Source of the DNA: Rahnella variigena
Lineage (GTDB): Bacteria; Pseudomonadota; Gammaproteobacteria; Enterobacterales; Enterobacteriaceae
Assembly: GCF_003610915.1 (NCBI RefSeq)
Contig: NZ_NSDJ01000002.1
Coordinates: 558,001 to 622,000 of the forward strand
Direction of reading: 5' to 3'
Length of the DNA stretch: 64,000 nt
The notes beneath the pieces were generated by a model. That model saw nothing but the letters and a program-made list of their open reading frames with translations, made no database searches and had not been told where the DNA came from. Numbering within the stretch: the stretch's first letter is position 1; the number at the start of each line of letters is the position of its first letter. Positions 17,628-25,696 of the stretch are shown here, piece after piece. The position numbers and the translations under genes are program-made.

Positions 17628-18419
17628 ATGAAAAATACCCGTACTGTTTTAGAAATTAAAAATGTGTCGAAGTCCTTTCAGAAGGACCAAAAACATACGC
17701 AATGCGTTCTGGATAACATCAATCTGGAGGTCAGCGAAAATGAAATTGTTGCCTTGCTCGGACGATCTGGCTCAGGGAAATCCACCTTACTGCGCATGAT
17801 TGCCGGGCTGGTTGACAGCAGCTTCGGTTCCATCGTGTGTAATGACCAACCCGTCACCGGCCCTTGCCCGGATACCAGTATGGTCTTTCAGACATTTGCG
17901 CTTTTCCCATGGTTAACCGTGTTTGGTAATGTCTCCTTTGGCCTGCAGGCGCTAGGTTTACCCGCCAGTGAGGTGAACCGCAGGACGGTAGATATGATCG
18001 ACCTGATCGGTCTTTCAGGTTATGCGGACGCCTATCCAAAAGAGTTATCCGGCGGGATGCGCCAGAGGATTGGTTTTGCACGTGCTCTGGCGGTTGAACC
18101 TCAGCTGTTGTTGCTCGATGAACCTTTCTCCGCGCTCGACATTTATACCGGCCATAAGCTGCGTCAGGATCTGCTGGAGTTGTGGGAGAAGCACTATATT
18201 AAAACCAAGTCGATGATTCTGGTGACGCATGATATTGAAGAGGCCGTGATGCTGTGTGATCGCGTTCTCTTATTGACGGGTTCACCCGGTACCATCACAG
18301 ATGAATTTAAAATCGATATTCCGCGCAAGACCCGTACACAGGAAAATACCAAACTCTGGGTCGATACAATCAGTGATACCTTGAATCATAAGATTGCGCT
18401 GACGGCGACGCAGCTTTGA
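17628..18419 (+). CDS. ABC transporter ATP-binding protein, NitT/TauT type
   Basis: 263-residue ATPase that energises the fused permease just upstream. Seen: Walker A GRSGSGKST at about residues 45-53, Q-loop MVFQTFALFPW, signature LSGGMRQRIG, Walker B LLLLDEPFSALD and the switch histidine in LVTHDIEEA. The DEPFSALD form and LFPWLTV are typical of SsuB/TauB-type ATPases. Two-gene operon; no substrate-binding protein gene on either side. Confidence 0.93.
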   Translation: MKNTRTVLEIKNVSKSFQKDQKHTQCVLDNINLEVSENEIVALLGRSGSGKSTLLRMIAGLVDSSFGSIVCNDQPVTGPCPDTSMVFQTFALFPWLTVFGNVSFGLQALGLPASEVNRRTVDMIDLIGLSGYADAYPKELSGGMRQRIGFARALAVEPQLLLLDEPFSALDIYTGHKLRQDLLELWEKHYIKTKSMILVTHDIEEAVMLCDRVLLLTGSPGTITDEFKIDIPRKTRTQENTKLWVDTISDTLNHKIALTATQL

Positions 18420-18468
18420 AGCGGCTGTTGATCCTCTAGTTTTTTCACCTTCAGACTCATCATGCTGA

Positions 18469-18509
18469 TATGACCCCTGTTCCTTATTATCCGGGGACAG
18501 AGGGTCATA
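18469..18509. terminator. Inverted repeat between the ABC operon and the convergent oxidoreductase
   Basis: Outer stem TATGACCC/GGGTCATA and inner stem CTGTTCC/GGGGACAG (one mismatch) form a long hairpin between two convergent genes. No U-run, so possibly a bidirectional, factor-assisted terminator. Confidence 0.55.
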
Positions 18510-18541
18510 CCACGTTGTGTGCAAAGCGTAATTCCTGGCGG

Positions 18542-19555
18542 TCAGTCGCTAATCTTAATAACGATTTTACCGAATGCGCCACGGGAGAGGTGTCTGAACG
18601 CTTCGATCGCGTCACTAAAGCTGTACACCTGTTCAATGACCGGCCTGATATTATGTTCAGTGAGGAAAGGATTCATGCGATCAAAGGATGAACGCGGTGC
18701 AACAGCAATACCGCGTATCGTCGTCTGCCGGAAAATCAAAGGCATCAGATCAAGCTGTGAGGTCTGTCCGGTGAGAAAACCGACCTGAGCAATCGTCCCG
18801 GCCACTTTAGTGGCGGCAACCGACTGATTAACCCCGTTACCCCCGGCAACTTCCACCGTAATATCGGCGCCTTTACCCCCGGTCAGTTCAAGCACTTTGT
18901 TCTCCCAGTCAGGCGTGTTTTTATAGTTGATTCCCTCATCTGCGCCCAGCGCCTTGATCCGCTCAAGATTGGCGTCATTGCTTGACGTGGCGATGACTTT
19001 CGCACCGTACGCATGTGCAATCTGCGCAGCAAAAACAGATACCCCACCGGTACCTTGCACCAAAACCGTCTGGCCGGGCTGAAGATGACCGATGTCCATC
19101 AGCGAATACCAGGCGGTCAGCGCGGCGATAGGCAATGTTGACGCTTCTTCATCAGTCATGTTGTCCGGAGCTTTGACGGCGCTGTCTTCGTGAATAATCA
19201 TATATTCAGCCAGTCCTCCCGGCAGCGGCATACCCATACACCAGGCGGGTTCATCTGCTGCGGGTTCGCCATCCAGCCAGCGCGAATAGAGATGTGAGTT
19301 GACACGATCGCCGGTGCGAAAACGTGTTACCCCCTCGCCCACGGCCACAATGGTTCCCGCGGCGTCAGAGACAGGTATAAGAGGTTTTGGAACCAGATGA
19401 GGCTCATAAAAGCCTTCAACAATCGCTTTATCACGAAAATTAAGGGAGACCGCACCTACTTTAACCAGAAGTTCACCTGGCCCCGGCGTCGGTGTTTCGA
19501 CCTCTTCGAGGTGCAAATTTTCAAGACCAAAATCTTTCAATAACCATGCTTTCAT
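18542..19555 (-). CDS. Zinc-independent MDR-superfamily NAD(P)-dependent oxidoreductase
   Basis: 337 residues, medium-chain dehydrogenase/reductase fold. Seen: GroES-like N-terminal domain with VGAVSLNFRDK, cofactor loop VQGTGGVSVFAAQIA (about 165-180) and the GGKGADITVEVAG stretch. The zinc-binding GHE motif of true alcohol dehydrogenases is missing, so it belongs with the quinone-oxidoreductase-like enoyl and carbonyl reductases. Divergent from the LysR gene at 19730, 174 bases away, its likely regulator. Substrate unknown. Confidence 0.85.
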   Translation of the reverse strand: MKAWLLKDFGLENLHLEEVETPTPGPGELLVKVGAVSLNFRDKAIVEGFYEPHLVPKPLIPVSDAAGTIVAVGEGVTRFRTGDRVNSHLYSRWLDGEPAADEPAWCMGMPLPGGLAEYMIIHEDSAVKAPDNMTDEEASTLPIAALTAWYSLMDIGHLQPGQTVLVQGTGGVSVFAAQIAHAYGAKVIATSSNDANLERIKALGADEGINYKNTPDWENKVLELTGGKGADITVEVAGGNGVNQSVAATKVAGTIAQVGFLTGQTSQLDLMPLIFRQTTIRGIAVAPRSSFDRMNPFLTEHNIRPVIEQVYSFSDAIEAFRHLSRGAFGKIVIKISD

Positions 19556-19729
19556 TTCGTTGCGTCCACTTTGTCTGCATAAGATAAAGCCATGTTAGAG
19601 CGCAAAAGAAAGGGGAAAAAGTCACTGCAAAGGATTTCAGTGTTATTGCAGGGGAAACAATTCGGGTAAGGTACATCCCGCATTCCTGGTCATTGATGGG
19701 TAGAATTTGCCGGAAGAGGAGAAAAAACG

Positions 19730-20635
19730 ATGCGTACTAATATGCTTGAGTTAATGAGTATTTTTGTTCAGGTTGTCGAACTGGGCAGTTTCACCAAAGC
19801 CGCAGATGCCTTGCAATTACATCGTCCTGCTGTCAGTAAATCCATTCAACACCTGGAAGACGATTTCGGGATAAAACTTCTCCACCGCACCACGCGCAGC
19901 CTGAGTATGACGGCGGAAGGAGAAGAAATTTATCAGCGCGCAAAAGGTCTTTTAAGCGACGTCAACGACATGATGGCGGTTTTTTCTCCCAGCCAGCCGC
20001 CGCGCGGGCGCTTGCGCATCGATGCTCCGCTTGCCCTGACACACGCAATCCTTATTCCTTCTTTAAGTGAGTTTCAAAGCCTTTATCCGCAAATTGACAT
20101 TGTACTCACCGCATCCGATCGCCTGACTGATCTGATTTCAGAAGGTGTTGACTGCGTGATTCGTCTGGGAGAGTTGGTCGATTCCGGTTTTAGCGCGCGC
20201 CGTGTGGGCAGCGTCAGTATGGCCACCTGTGCTGCGCCGTCATATCTGGATAAATACGGTGTTCCGCTGACGCCGGATGAGCTTGTGCATCATAAAGCGA
20301 TCAATTTTTTCAGTGAACACAGCCGTGAAGTGATGGACTGGAAATATGTGATGAACGGAGAAATTATGTCACGGCGACCGGGGAGTAATATGTTGGTTAA
20401 CAATTCCGATGTACTTCTTTCCTGCGGGCTGGAAGGGCTGGGTTTAGTGCATGCGTTACGGACAGCGCTGGAACCTCACATTCAGTCTGGCAAACTGACG
20501 GAAGTTCTCACGGATTACGCGGCTGTCACAAAACCAGTGTCTGTTCTGTATCCCGATCGCCGCTACCTGCCTTCGAAAGTCCGCGTTTTTATCGACTGGT
20601 TCTGCGAGGTCTTCGCAAGAAAGTATCAGGAATAA
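19730..20635 (+). CDS. LysR-family transcriptional regulator
   Basis: 301 residues. Seen: N-terminal winged helix with FVQVVELGSFTKAADALQLHRPAVSKSIQHLE (residues about 12-43) and the effector domain with GRLRIDAPLALTH and PSYLDKYGVP. It is of the CrgA/YafC-like group, which often controls a divergent oxidoreductase gene; here that is the gene at 18542-19555. Convergent with the next LysR gene, 11 bases between stops. Effector unknown. Confidence 0.9.
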   Translation: MRTNMLELMSIFVQVVELGSFTKAADALQLHRPAVSKSIQHLEDDFGIKLLHRTTRSLSMTAEGEEIYQRAKGLLSDVNDMMAVFSPSQPPRGRLRIDAPLALTHAILIPSLSEFQSLYPQIDIVLTASDRLTDLISEGVDCVIRLGELVDSGFSARRVGSVSMATCAAPSYLDKYGVPLTPDELVHHKAINFFSEHSREVMDWKYVMNGEIMSRRPGSNMLVNNSDVLLSCGLEGLGLVHALRTALEPHIQSGKLTEVLTDYAAVTKPVSVLYPDRRYLPSKVRVFIDWFCEVFARKYQE

Positions 20636-20646
20636 CAGTGACACTG

Positions 20647-21618
20647 TCACAAAAAATTCATTTTGTGGTATTCAGATCCCTTTTCCTGCATCTCGCAGAC
20701 TGCCGCTTTCGCAACCCTCTCCTGCTTCGCTTGCGCGCAATTCAGAAAAGCCCTCGCGCAAGCAGACAGGTGACGATGGCCGAGAACCAGCTCAAATTCG
20801 GGCTCAGTACCCGATAAGTGATGATAGCTGATTTGATCCTGGCGAAAGCCACTCATACTTTGTGGCACGACGGACACCCCGCCCCCGACAGACACCAGTG
20901 ACAGCACAGCGTGCATCCCGTGCGCTTCCTGAGTAATCGTCGGCACAAAACCTGCATTGGCACACAGGCGGATCACCTGCAGATGAAAGCTTCGCCCTTC
21001 TGCCATTGGCCACAAAATAAAAGGCTCAGCGGCCAGATCGGCAAGCGTAAGATTTGTCCGCTGGCTCAGGGGATGATCTACAGGCATCGCTATACAGAGA
21101 CGGTCCTGGTCAAAGCGGGTCTTCACGACGTCTTCCGCGTTTTCAAGTGGAGGGATCAGTATTCCGATATCCAGCATTTCATCGCGTAAAGCAGCAATCT
21201 GAGAAGCCGTTGTCGCTTCACGCAGTTCAAGACGCACCTGCGGATGGCTTGCCCTGAATTCACGGATCACATCAGGCAGGCGACCATACAGCGCGCTTCC
21301 GACATAGCCCAGCCTTAAAACTCCTGTTCGTCCCTCAGCCACATCAACCGTTGAAATAAGGGTTTTTTCGGCCTGTCGGAGTGTTTCACGTGCCTCACGT
21401 ACAAACGTCGCTCCTGCTGGCGTCAGGCCAAGTACGCGGTTACCGCGCTCAATCAGCATAACGCCCATATCCTCTTCCAGTTTTCTTATCGCATGGGTCA
21501 ACGGCGGCTGAGACATATTCAGGCGCTGTGCAGCACGATGAAAATGCAATTCCTCCGCGACGGCGATGAATTGTTCCATCATCCGTAAAGTGACGCGTGC
21601 CTGCTTTTCTGTCGCCAT
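20647..21618 (-). CDS. LysR-family transcriptional regulator (BenM/HcaR-like)
   Basis: 323 residues. Seen: the DNA-binding region EQFIAVAEELHFHRAAQRLNMSQPPLTHAIRKLEEDMG, where HFHRAAxRLxxSQPPL is typical of the aromatic-acid-responsive group of LysR proteins, and effector domain GVLRLGYVGSALYGRLP. Divergent from the short-chain dehydrogenase at 21762 (143 bases), so it likely activates the dehydrogenase/lactonase operon. Effector unknown. Confidence 0.9.
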   Translation of the reverse strand: MATEKQARVTLRMMEQFIAVAEELHFHRAAQRLNMSQPPLTHAIRKLEEDMGVMLIERGNRVLGLTPAGATFVREARETLRQAEKTLISTVDVAEGRTGVLRLGYVGSALYGRLPDVIREFRASHPQVRLELREATTASQIAALRDEMLDIGILIPPLENAEDVVKTRFDQDRLCIAMPVDHPLSQRTNLTLADLAAEPFILWPMAEGRSFHLQVIRLCANAGFVPTITQEAHGMHAVLSLVSVGGGVSVVPQSMSGFRQDQISYHHLSGTEPEFELVLGHRHLSACARAFLNCAQAKQERVAKAAVCEMQEKGSEYHKMNFL

Positions 21619-21761
21619 GTCCGGCTCTCCCTGTGTTCAATGCGTTTGCTGACTGCCGATACAATTAAAGTATCACAGAGCCTCATAGTCAGTATTTTAT
21701 CTATCGAAAGCGTGACTTTATGCTCTTTTCCCAATGAAAGCGTGTTAACGGGAGAAATGAG

Positions 21762-22628
21762 ATGGTGACGTTTAAAGATCAGGTCGTACTTATCACCGGC
21801 GCAGCTCGCGGGCTGGGTCTGGCATATGCCCGGTGTATCGGTCAGCTTAGCGCAACGGTTCTCATACAGGATATCGGAGCCAACCCAGAGGGTGAAGGCA
21901 CCGATCTGCTGGTCGCAGAGCGCGCGGCAGATACGTTGCGCTCAGAAGGTCTGGACGTACGGGTTATGACGGGAGACCTTGGCACACGTGAGGGCTGCCA
22001 TACGCTGTGCGCAGACGCACTGCGTGTTGCCGGGCGGCTGGATGCCGTGATCCATAATGCGGGCTGGGTGGCTTACGAAAAAATCGGGATGATAGAAGAA
22101 CGTTCTTTTGACCGCATGATGACTGTCACGGCTAAGGCGCCTCTCTGGCTTGCCCAGGCGGCCTGGCCCGCGATGAAAGCGGCGGGCTATGGGCGCATCG
22201 TAATGACCACTTCTTGCCGGGCGCTTTATCCGCAATATGTGCATCAGGGACTCGCCTCGTACGCGGCAGCCAAAATGGCGGTGGCAGGCCTCGTGAATGT
22301 TCTGGCGGAAGAAGGCAAACGTGACGGCATTATCGTGAATGCTGTTTCCCCCGTCGCCAAAACACGTATGTGGGGTGCAGAAGAAGAACCTGATGAACTT
22401 CTGCCATCGGCGGTGGCTCCGGGCGTGGCATATCTTGCCAGCGCACAATGTACCGAGGGCGGGTGGATCCTGCGTGCTGCGAACGGGCAATTCCATGCGA
22501 CCAAAGCGGCAGAGGCCGCGGGTGTAGATTACCCCCGAAATCTTCAGGCTGTTCAGGCATCCACCGCTCTGGAGGTTGCACAAAACTGGGCGTCGATCGC
22601 GATTACCGCAGTGGAGCCACGCTCGTGA
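21762..22628 (+). CDS. Short-chain dehydrogenase/reductase
   Basis: 288-residue NAD(P)-dependent oxidoreductase. Seen: TGAARGLG cofactor loop (residues 12-19), NAG at about 99-101, catalytic Ser in MTTSCRALYP and YAAAK (Tyr/Lys pair), all in classical SDR order. Its stop overlaps the GTG start of the next gene (GTGA), so the dehydrogenase and lactonase are coupled. Together they suggest oxidation of a sugar or cyclic alcohol to a lactone and its opening; the actual substrate is inference. Confidence 0.88.
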   Translation: MVTFKDQVVLITGAARGLGLAYARCIGQLSATVLIQDIGANPEGEGTDLLVAERAADTLRSEGLDVRVMTGDLGTREGCHTLCADALRVAGRLDAVIHNAGWVAYEKIGMIEERSFDRMMTVTAKAPLWLAQAAWPAMKAAGYGRIVMTTSCRALYPQYVHQGLASYAAAKMAVAGLVNVLAEEGKRDGIIVNAVSPVAKTRMWGAEEEPDELLPSAVAPGVAYLASAQCTEGGWILRAANGQFHATKAAEAAGVDYPRNLQAVQASTALEVAQNWASIAITAVEPRS

Positions 22629-23500
22629 ATGGCGTATCCGTGATATTTGCAGGCCAGGCAATACTGGGGGAATCTCCTATCTGGAGCCGTTCAAGAGCCA
22701 GACTCTTATGGGTCGATACCATGGGGGCCTCTCTGAACTTTTTCGATCCCGCCACGGGCAGAAATTTCAGCCACCCGATGCCCGCTCCGCTCGGTTTTGT
22801 CGCAGAAAAAAGCTCGGGTGAGTTACTCCTCGGTATAGGTTGTCATGTTGAGCAAATTGACGCAGCAGGAAACCGACAGCGAATCGCCACCGCGCCACAC
22901 GCACAAGAAGGCTTTCGGCTTAATGATGCGTGTATGGACAGCGCAGACCGCCTGTGGGTCGGGCTGATAGATGAAGACCTGAAGGACGGAACAGGTTATC
23001 TGTATCGTCTGGATCCTGATGGTCGCTGGCACACCCTGGATTCGGGTTTCACACTTATCAATGGCATGCGATTCAGCCGCGACGGCGAAATACTCTATGT
23101 GACGGATTCCCGGCGTGGAGAAATTTATCGCTATGAGTGCGACCCGACATCAGGCAACCTCAGCCATCGGCGCGTCGTTATCAGTATTGATCCCGGCAAA
23201 GGTAAGCCAGACGGACTGATCGTCGATCAGAATGGATTTCTGCTCAGTACGCTCTTCGATGGCGCGGCCATCGCGCGGATATCTCCGGAAGGAGAAATAG
23301 CCCAGCTGATCCCCCTTCCCGTACAGCGGCCGACAAGCTGTGCGTTTGGTCATAATGAACAATCACTGTATGTCACCTCGGCACGGCTTGGGCTGTCGGA
23401 AAGGCAGTTAGAACACATGCCATTCTCAGGGGCACTTCTGAAAATTGACTACAAACGCGCAATACAACAACAGGCGATACAGGGGAAGAGCCTGCGGTAA
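22625..23500 (+). CDS. SMP-30/gluconolactonase family protein
   Basis: 291-residue six-bladed beta-propeller lactonase. Seen: LGESPIWSRSRARLLWVD with the metal-binding Glu near the start, FRLNDACMDSADRLWVG with the metal-binding Asn, and PDGLIVDQNGFLL with the catalytic Asp region, as in SMP-30/regucalcin. The GTG at 22625 overlaps the stop of the upstream dehydrogenase. An open frame extends further upstream (22448) but inside that gene. Last gene before the Hcp locus. Confidence 0.88.
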   Translation: MNGVSVIFAGQAILGESPIWSRSRARLLWVDTMGASLNFFDPATGRNFSHPMPAPLGFVAEKSSGELLLGIGCHVEQIDAAGNRQRIATAPHAQEGFRLNDACMDSADRLWVGLIDEDLKDGTGYLYRLDPDGRWHTLDSGFTLINGMRFSRDGEILYVTDSRRGEIYRYECDPTSGNLSHRRVVISIDPGKGKPDGLIVDQNGFLLSTLFDGAAIARISPEGEIAQLIPLPVQRPTSCAFGHNEQSLYVTSARLGLSERQLEHMPFSGALLKIDYKRAIQQQAIQGKSLR

Positions 23501-23617
23501 ATCCCTTAAAAACTCATAATAAACTTCTGAAACTTTTATTTTTACGTGATTCGCTAATTGTTTCCTGCTCTGCGAAGGAATAGCTTAAAGCCTCACATTT
23601 AAAAGGAATTTATAAAA

Positions 23618-24103
23618 ATGGCAATCCCAGCTTATCTATGGCTTAAAGACGATGGCGGCGCACTGATCAAAGGTTCTGTAGATGTTAAAGATCGTGAGCG
23701 TTCAATAGAAGTTACTTCTTTCGGACATTCCCTTAGCATCCCCACAGATAACGGTACGGGTAAGCTGACAGGAACACGTATCCATGGCGCTATGCAGATT
23801 GAGAAGGATTTTGATTCATCAAGCCCATATCTATATAAGGCTGTGGCCACTGGCCAAACGCTGGAATCAGCAGAATTTAAGTGGTATCGAATTAATGACG
23901 CGGGGCAAGAGGTTGAGTATTTCAATATGTACCTCGAGGGCGTGAAAATTGTCTCAGTTGTTCCGATGATGCACGACACAAAAACAGTTATAAATGTTGG
24001 TCATAAAGAAGCGGTTCAGTTGCGCTATCAGAAGATCACCTGGAAGTATTTGGATGGGAACATTCAGTTTTCAGACGCATGGAATGAACGCGTAACCGGA
24101 TAA
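23618..24103 (+). CDS. hcp: Hcp, type VI secretion tube protein (orphan copy)
   Basis: 161 residues; Hcp hexamers stack to form the inner tube of the type VI system and can carry effectors. Seen: MAIPAYLWLKDDGGALIKGSVDV at the start, then HGAMQIEKDFDSSSPYLYKAVATGQ and KITWKYLDGNIQFSDAWN at the end, the standard Hcp pattern. AAGGAA lies 10 bases before the ATG. No other type VI structural gene is present in the window, so this is an orphan hcp. The effector-like gene follows after only 6 bases. Confidence 0.95.
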   Translation: MAIPAYLWLKDDGGALIKGSVDVKDRERSIEVTSFGHSLSIPTDNGTGKLTGTRIHGAMQIEKDFDSSSPYLYKAVATGQTLESAEFKWYRINDAGQEVEYFNMYLEGVKIVSVVPMMHDTKTVINVGHKEAVQLRYQKITWKYLDGNIQFSDAWNERVTG

Positions 24104-24109
24104 AAGTTA

Positions 24110-24550
24110 ATGGATACCACCGAACAGACCAGCGGATACTACTTTGATGGCTTATCGAATATCTCTGCTGGTGAGTTATATTTTTGGGTATTTCTGGATG
24201 AAGCGGGTAAACAACTTGGTGTTACTGACTTAGCTGGGCTTGCAATGTTTATCCTTGGTCAGCCCATTATGAGCACACGCGCCAAGCCGATGGGAACAAC
24301 GAAGGGAACTTCACCATTAAGCTACTATTTGCGGCAATGGTTAACTACCGAGGTCAAGCAATGGCGCACACTAACGACTGGAAGTATCAGGCGTCTCAAA
24401 TTCTCCTATGTCGATAATCTTGGAGCATTTGTGGCACGCTGGATTCCTTTCCTTGGTATTGTAATCCTTGCAAGTGACATATCTCAAATTGTCTGGAAAA
24501 GCACAAGTCGTTACAACACTATTGCAAAAGAGAGTGACCGCCTATGGTAA
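24110..24550 (+). CDS. Small membrane protein linked to Hcp, putative effector
   Basis: 146 residues, function not established. Seen: the central motif LGQPIMSTRAKPMGTTKGTS, then TLTTGSIRRLKFSYV and one hydrophobic helix (about 105-128, around WIPFLGIVILASDIS). A second, decayed copy lies at 24863-25245. It starts 6 bases after hcp and its end overlaps the DUF1493 gene (ATGGTAA), so all three are one operon. Position between hcp and a small partner gene suggests a membrane-active effector with the DUF1493 protein as immunity or chaperone; this is inference, and lower GC hints at transfer. Confidence 0.6.
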   Translation: MDTTEQTSGYYFDGLSNISAGELYFWVFLDEAGKQLGVTDLAGLAMFILGQPIMSTRAKPMGTTKGTSPLSYYLRQWLTTEVKQWRTLTTGSIRRLKFSYVDNLGAFVARWIPFLGIVILASDISQIVWKSTSRYNTIAKESDRLW

Positions 24551-24870
24551 CTAATGAGGATGTCATAGACTGGTATAATGCAGGATGGAACAAGTCGGGG
24601 AAATGGCCTGTCACGATTGACACCAGCCTCACCACGGGGCGTTATGTCTGGGTGTGGGAGACTGGAGAAGAAATCATGGAAAGCTATTTCAAGGCCTTTG
24701 AGGTAGACACGCAGGGGTTTAGTTTTCTGAAATACTGGCCCAATGAAAAAAGCATGATTCCAAATTTCCTGCTGCCTAAATCACTCCGAGTTAAGGAATT
24801 CGAACCAGCTCCGCTTACGCTAAAAATGCTTGCTGATTCGGCACGAGCAGGTAAATGGCTCTATGACTGA
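24544..24870 (+). CDS. DUF1493 family protein, first copy
   Basis: 108 residues. Seen: TNEDVIDWYN start, TIDTSLTTGRYVW, EEIMESYFKAFEVD, and the family-typical end PLTLKMLADSARAGKWLYD. DUF1493 proteins have no proven function and often neighbour small membrane proteins of the kind at 24110. Start overlaps the stop of that gene. The paralogue at 25239-25571 keeps the same ends but differs in the middle, as immunity proteins often do. Role as immunity or adaptor is inference. Confidence 0.75.
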   Translation: MVTNEDVIDWYNAGWNKSGKWPVTIDTSLTTGRYVWVWETGEEIMESYFKAFEVDTQGFSFLKYWPNEKSMIPNFLLPKSLRVKEFEPAPLTLKMLADSARAGKWLYD

Positions 24871-24877
24871 CTCAAAC
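24847..24877 (+). repeat. 31-bp direct repeat, copy 1
   Basis: Identical 31-bp sequence at 24847-24877 and 25548-25578, covering the last codons of each DUF1493 gene and the start of the following ATGACTGACTCAAAC. It marks the unit of a tandem duplication of about 700 bases. Confidence 0.85.
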
Positions 24878-25245
24878 TGGGTATCGGTCTATTTACTACC
24901 GCTGAACATTTCGGTGTTGATGACTTCCTGACAATTGGCCTGATTCTGCTTGGTCAGCCAACTCTAGGTACGCGCGGTAAGCCTGGGGGGACAACACAGG
25001 GAACATCACCACTGAGTCAGCAGTTGCGTCATTATCTGGACATTGAAACCAGACGTTTACCCACGCTGACAACGGGGAGTATTAAGCGCCTTGAGTTCAG
25101 CTATGTGACAAATCTGGGTGCTTTCGTTGGTCGGTGGATCCCCATTCTGGGAATTATCATCATAGCTACTGATGTCTCGACGATTGCCTATAAAGCGACG
25201 AACAAGTACAACACCATAGCGCGGGGTAATGACAAACTATGGTAA
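24863..25245 (+). pseudogene. Decayed second copy of the Hcp-linked membrane protein
   Basis: From 24871 an uninterrupted frame encodes the homologous part of the 146-residue protein (GLILLGQPTLGTRGKP, TLTTGSIKRLEFSYV, then the hydrophobic helix and NDKLW). The N-terminal 30-40 residues are missing. An ATG at 24863 (MTDSN) is in a different frame, so a frameshift plus a deletion seem to have broken the gene. The remnant is in frame with the upstream DUF1493 gene, separated only by its TGA (24868-24870). A weak TTG at 25024 could start an internal fragment. It still overlaps the next DUF1493 start as the intact copy does. Confidence 0.75.
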
Positions 25246-25571
25246 GCAACGAGGATGTCATAGAGTGGTACAGGCAGCGGTTCAACAAGCCTGTTCTGTT
25301 CTCTAAGAAACAGATTCCGGTCACGATTGACACCAGCCTGTCAACAGGTCGCTATGTCTGGGCAAGTGAAGCTGGTGCTGAAATCATGGAAGAGTATTTC
25401 CAGAAATTTGATGTAGACCCTGCTGGATTCGATTTCTATAAATACTGGCCTGTAGAGACCTTTATCTTATTTGCACTGTGCACGTCTGGCGCTGATGACG
25501 ATGAACCTCAACCTTTAACCCTGCAAATGCTGGCAGAATCAGCCAGGGCAGGTAAATGGCTCTATGACTGA
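25239..25571 (+). CDS. DUF1493 family protein, second copy
   Basis: 110 residues, paralogue of 24544-24870. Seen: SNEDVIEWYRQRFN, TIDTSLSTGRYVW, EEYFQKFDVDPAGFDFYKYWP and PLTLQMLAESARAGKWLYD. The middle and the region before PLTL differ from the first copy. The start overlaps the end of the decayed membrane protein remnant by ATGGTAA. It is followed by a terminator, so it closes the hcp operon. Keeping an intact partner beside a broken toxin-like gene fits an orphan immunity gene, by inference. Confidence 0.75.
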   Translation: MVSNEDVIEWYRQRFNKPVLFSKKQIPVTIDTSLSTGRYVWASEAGAEIMEEYFQKFDVDPAGFDFYKYWPVETFILFALCTSGADDDEPQPLTLQMLAESARAGKWLYD

Positions 25572-25578
25572 CTCAAAC
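25548..25578 (+). repeat. 31-bp direct repeat, copy 2
   Basis: Second copy of the repeat at 24847-24877. After it, ATGACTGACTCAAAC continues only briefly before the terminator, as if a third unit had been lost. Confidence 0.85.
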
Positions 25579-25602
25579 GTATCGGTTATTGATCCTAATT
25601 CT

Positions 25603-25626
25603 AACCCGGCTAAAGGCCGGGTTTTT
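25603..25626 (+). terminator. Terminator of the hcp operon
   Basis: AACCCGGC pairs with GCCGGGTT around a 5-base loop and is followed by TTTTT; 32 bases after the last DUF1493 stop. Confidence 0.9.
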
Positions 25627-25696
25627 ACATGTACGGACTGCCTGTCGATCACCCGCTACATCATCGATACCGTGAGAACTAATTTAAGCCCGGCAG

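Noticed and set aside
23618..25571. Full type VI secretion cluster
   Set aside because: No sheath, baseplate, ClpV, TssJLM or VgrG genes are present; only hcp and linked small genes.
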